64,000 bases of DNA from positions 7,454,001 to 7,518,000 of the forward strand of contig NC_066590.1 of the NCBI RefSeq assembly GCF_905475345.1, written 5' to 3'. Both the position numbers and the translations under genes were made by a program. Below are positions 60,701-64,000 of this stretch, one piece after another (position 1 is the first letter of the stretch; each line of letters opens with the position of its first letter). Under the pieces are notes generated by a model, which was not told the origin of the DNA, searched no databases, and worked only from the letters and a program-made list of their open reading frames with translations. The stretch is from Vespula vulgaris (Eukaryota > Arthropoda > Insecta > Hymenoptera > Vespidae).

Positions 60701-62333
60701 CTGTGTTTGTATCTTCTAGGTGTATAACGACATATGTGGAAAATATACATACGTACTACGTACATAGACAAAAGGAAGGGATGAGGGTGGTTAGAGGGTG
60801 GTGATCTCGCTGATGGTGGGGGAGGTTGGCAGCATACAGGGTCTGAAACAATGCGCAATCGCGACTGATATCACGATGGGAGTTTCTAGGGTAAATTCAC
60901 TGAAGTAAATTCACTGGTATAGTTACGTCCTGTTCTCGTCGAAATTATTATCGATTAATCGGAGATAATAGTCGAACGAGAATTGAAGAAGTCTTTCTGT
61001 TTAAGCAGATTTTACTTTTTGCTTTTTGCGCATTTATTTTTCATGAGTAATCGATAACAAGATGTGTATGGATGTATATATATAATTTTTTTTATCAGGA
61101 TAATATCGTTAATATCGTATAATAAACTATAGTAATAAACACATAATATATTTAATATAAGAATTGATATCAATAGATAATACGTGATACATAATTATAA
61201 TATAATAAATTCTATGTAGAAACACATCTAATATAAAGTAAATACCTACATATTCAATATCTACTTCAATTATTTATACTTAAACATTAATGGCGTCGTC
61301 GTTTCGTCTATTGTTAAAGTTAAATAGTAAGTATAATTACAGGTATTATAGACAGAGAGAGCTACAAAAAGAGGGAAAGAGAGAGAGTGAGAGAACATCG
61401 AGTCACAAGTTAAAGTTCATTCTTCGAGTTAATTAATTTTCAACGAGTTAGGTACGCGGAAGGAAGTCGGTGAAGCTTCGGTAAAGTACTTAGGACGTTT
61501 TGTTTCGAAAGTTGCCCTGCCTATGCGCCATTAGAGTCATGCGCTCAGAGTCCTAAGCTCATTTGTACCTCTGGGACATGTATCCATAGGTGGGTCAGTA
61601 ATCATGGCAATGGGGGGACATGAAACGGAGGAATAAAGGGGTGAAGGAAGTATGTAGAGAAAGAAGGAGAGTGAAAAGGTAATCACCAGGACGCTGTAGG
61701 ATGACGCTAACGAATAATAAATTAATCACCGTAATCTTACTGTCATTATCCTTCATCGAGTATCTCCCTCGTCACTCTTTCGTTTCCGTAAGCAAACTCC
61801 TACCATCTATATGTCGCTTTGCTTACCCTCCTCTCTGTTCTCGTAATACGTCACTTCGAAGGACGAGTAGCCGATCGGTACTCGGTTTATCCTAACGGTA
61901 ACCATCTGTCGTCGTAGTTTGCTCACCGAAGCCATCCAATGAGCCATCGAACGAGAGAGCGGACAGGAGACGTTCGAGATAAAGTCGAACGAGAGGAAAT
62001 TATGTTGTCGAGACCGAGAGAAAAAAAAGGAAAAAGAAGGAGAGAGAGAAAGAGAGAGAAAATGGATGGATAGATCGTTTTAGCTTATCGTTTTAGAGAT
62101 CAGCTGTCTTTCTTTTTTCTTCTTATTTTCTTCCTCTTCTTTTTTTTTTCCTTATACTCTTCTTTTTTCCTATTTTCTTGTGCCATCCAACTCCTTTTCA
62201 AGATTAATCCCTGTCTTTTTAACAATTCTGTTTACCTTTTTAATGTCCGGAGGAAGTTTATTATGCCAGGTTATAACATGAAAATATAATGGAACGTAAT
62301 CAAAATATGGAAATAGAGCGAGCTTATTAAAGC

Positions 62334-62334
<1 letters not shown>

Positions 62335-62410
<76 letters not shown>
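62335..62410. repeat. (GA)n microsatellite, about 36 units
   Basis: The longest pure dinucleotide run in the window. Confidence 0.96.
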
Positions 62411-62412
<2 letters not shown>

Positions 62413-62805
62413 GAGAGACATAGAGAGTTAGAGAGAAGGAAAGAGATAGTTATATGATACGGTGACTCTAATTCGTGGTAAAGTGGAATAGAAGGGAGAG
62501 AAAGAGAGAGAGAGAGAGAGGAAGAGAGATAGAGATATAGAGATAGATAGAGAGAAAGGTAGAAAATGGGGATTACTTGGATGATTTATTGTCCTCGCTC
62601 TTTCGTTGTCCATCGATTTCCACAGTATTCTCGTTTCCTACCTCGAGGAATATGTTTTCTTTTAATCTACTCTCGCTAAAACCCTTCGCATCTGGCTTAC
62701 ATGTGAGTTAGGATAGTCGATGGTTTACTTTGCACGTTTTACGTCTACGTCCAGAAAGGAGAGATTAATACAATATGATATAGAAAACTTTTGTTTAGTA
62801 ACTGA

Positions 62806-62866
62806 ATCATCATTCATCATCATTGATCATCATCATCATCATCATTATCATCATCATCGTCACCAT
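62806..62866. repeat. (CAT)n array
   Basis: CAT/ATC units with TGAT, TAT and CGT interruptions. Confidence 0.9.
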
Positions 62867-64000
62867 CCTTTTTGATTTGTCGATTGTCTGACGTGTGAGT
62901 AATCCATTCTCGAAAGTAGATTATTCTGATAATATTGTATATATCATCAAAAACGTTTTAGATATTGGTAATTTAAACTTCGTACAAAACTACGGCTGAA
63001 TTGGATAAGTTTACTCTTATTTCGGTATTCATGCTCATTGCTCATTCATGATATATATCTTTATTATGTATTCTCGTACTTTAGAACTTTCATACTCTAT
63101 ATCATCCATATACATTTTATATATATATATATATACATACAGAGAAAGAGAAAGATAGGGAGAAAGAAAGAGAAAGAGAAAGAGAGAAAGAGATCATCTG
63201 TTAAAAATAACGTTGATTTTCTCTTCTACTTCCGGGAAGTGAAACGTCACCGTGATTCTCGTTCCTTCTCTTCGAACCCTTTTCTGAAAAGGGTCGAGCG
63301 TCTCGTTGTTCTACGTCTATCGTTATCGTCGTCGGAAGGGTCGAGACTACTCTTCTTTCGTCGTCACTTTTCCCTTTCCCTTCGCGTTGTCATATAATCT
63401 TAGAAACGAGTTTCGAGCGATGTTAGCCCTCACTCGAAGTAAACGCACTCGGTAGAGACGACTTTTATATTCCGCGAATGACACGTTCAAGGAGCTAGCA
63501 TCAGCAGTATCACTAGCGGCAGAAGCAACATGCTCTACTTTGTTATATCTTGTTATTCTATTAACCGCGTATAAAAAGAATCGACGTTTAAAAAGATCAC
63601 TCACTGTCTTTTTTATTTATAATTTCATCAACCTCGGTGCTCCTCCTACATTTAACGATATCATTAAAAACTGTAGCTCTTGTATCGTTTTGATTTTATT
63701 TTTTATACAAATAATTCTTATCGTTTCATCTTGTTAACTATTGATCTTCGAATTGGTTCGAAGAGATCGTTTACGTAGTTTTACTTTTCTATCCGTTTTA
63801 AACGTGTCCAGCATATTGACGTCGTACTCGTTAGTACGAAATCCGATATCAAATGAAAGCAAAACGTTAAGTTAGACTTATTTTTCTTCTTTTATTTTTC
63901 TTTATTTAGTTATTTATTTTTTATCTTTTTTCTTTAATCGATTCCTATAATACTCGATATACACACACATACACACGTGCACGCATATATACGTTGTAAT

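Larger units (their letters stand above)
47503..64000 (+). other. Probable continuation of the large intron (3' part)
   Basis: It contains AT-rich spacers (47690-48050, 48720-48960, 50980-51700, 52330-52850, 55020-55840, 60960-61300) and many GA, CT and AT arrays. Complex islands lie at 52880-53180, 53600-53950, 54150-54350, 54880-55020, 56000-56250, 57060-57330, 58430-58650 and 59360-59820. No acceptor plus recognised domain closes the intron within the window, so the gene likely continues beyond 64000. Confidence 0.4.

Noticed and set aside
1..64000. tRNA, rRNA, known insect microRNA or transposase genes
   Set aside because: I read both strands for common tRNA arm patterns, familiar microRNA seeds and transposon proteins and saw none I could defend; a covariance-model and repeat-library search would settle it.

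Overview
This window looks like nuclear DNA from an insect. An aculeate hymenopteran, perhaps a vespid-type wasp, is my best guess, but that is inference. The sequence is AT-rich yet full of CpG (TCG, CGA and ACG everywhere), and very dense in microsatellites: (CT/GA)n, (AT)n, (CTT/GAA)n, (CGT)n, (TTTC)n, (AAGT)n and others. Long intron-like or intergenic stretches separate them. There are no bacterial operons, ribosome binding sites, CRISPR arrays, rRNA genes or recognisable transposase genes. Nearly all long open frames are low-complexity translations of microsatellites (poly-Leu/Ser, Arg-Glu, Lys-Glu, Phe-rich).

The one gene I can support with several independent signals starts near the middle, on the plus strand. 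A GC-rich promoter at about 33.80-34.06 kb carries an inverted CCAAT box, a perfect cAMP-response element (TGACGTCA) and an insect-type initiator (TCAGTC). It is followed by about 1.7 kb of repeat-laden 5' leader. At 35715-35802 there is a coding exon for a textbook signal peptide, ending in a near-consensus splice donor in phase 1. The gene therefore encodes a secreted or membrane protein whose mature part lies beyond at least one large intron, mostly or wholly outside this window. I cannot name the gene.

Layout: 1-33.8 kb is upstream DNA with no convincing gene. It holds microsatellites, AT-rich spacers, a few more complex islands that may be regulatory, and several inverted repeats. 33.8-35.8 kb is the promoter, leader and first coding exon. 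35.8-64 kb is most simply read as the large first coding intron. It is again microsatellite-rich, with a few weak exon candidates (notably 47395-47502, whose phase fits) and some promoter-like islands at 39.4 kb and 60.5-61.6 kb.

I found no clearly new multi-gene system. The observations most worth checking are two tandem signal-peptide-like reading frames in the leader, complementary repeat tracts within that leader, a tandem array of about 17 perfect GTAAGT motifs, and several perfect inverted repeats with short loops.
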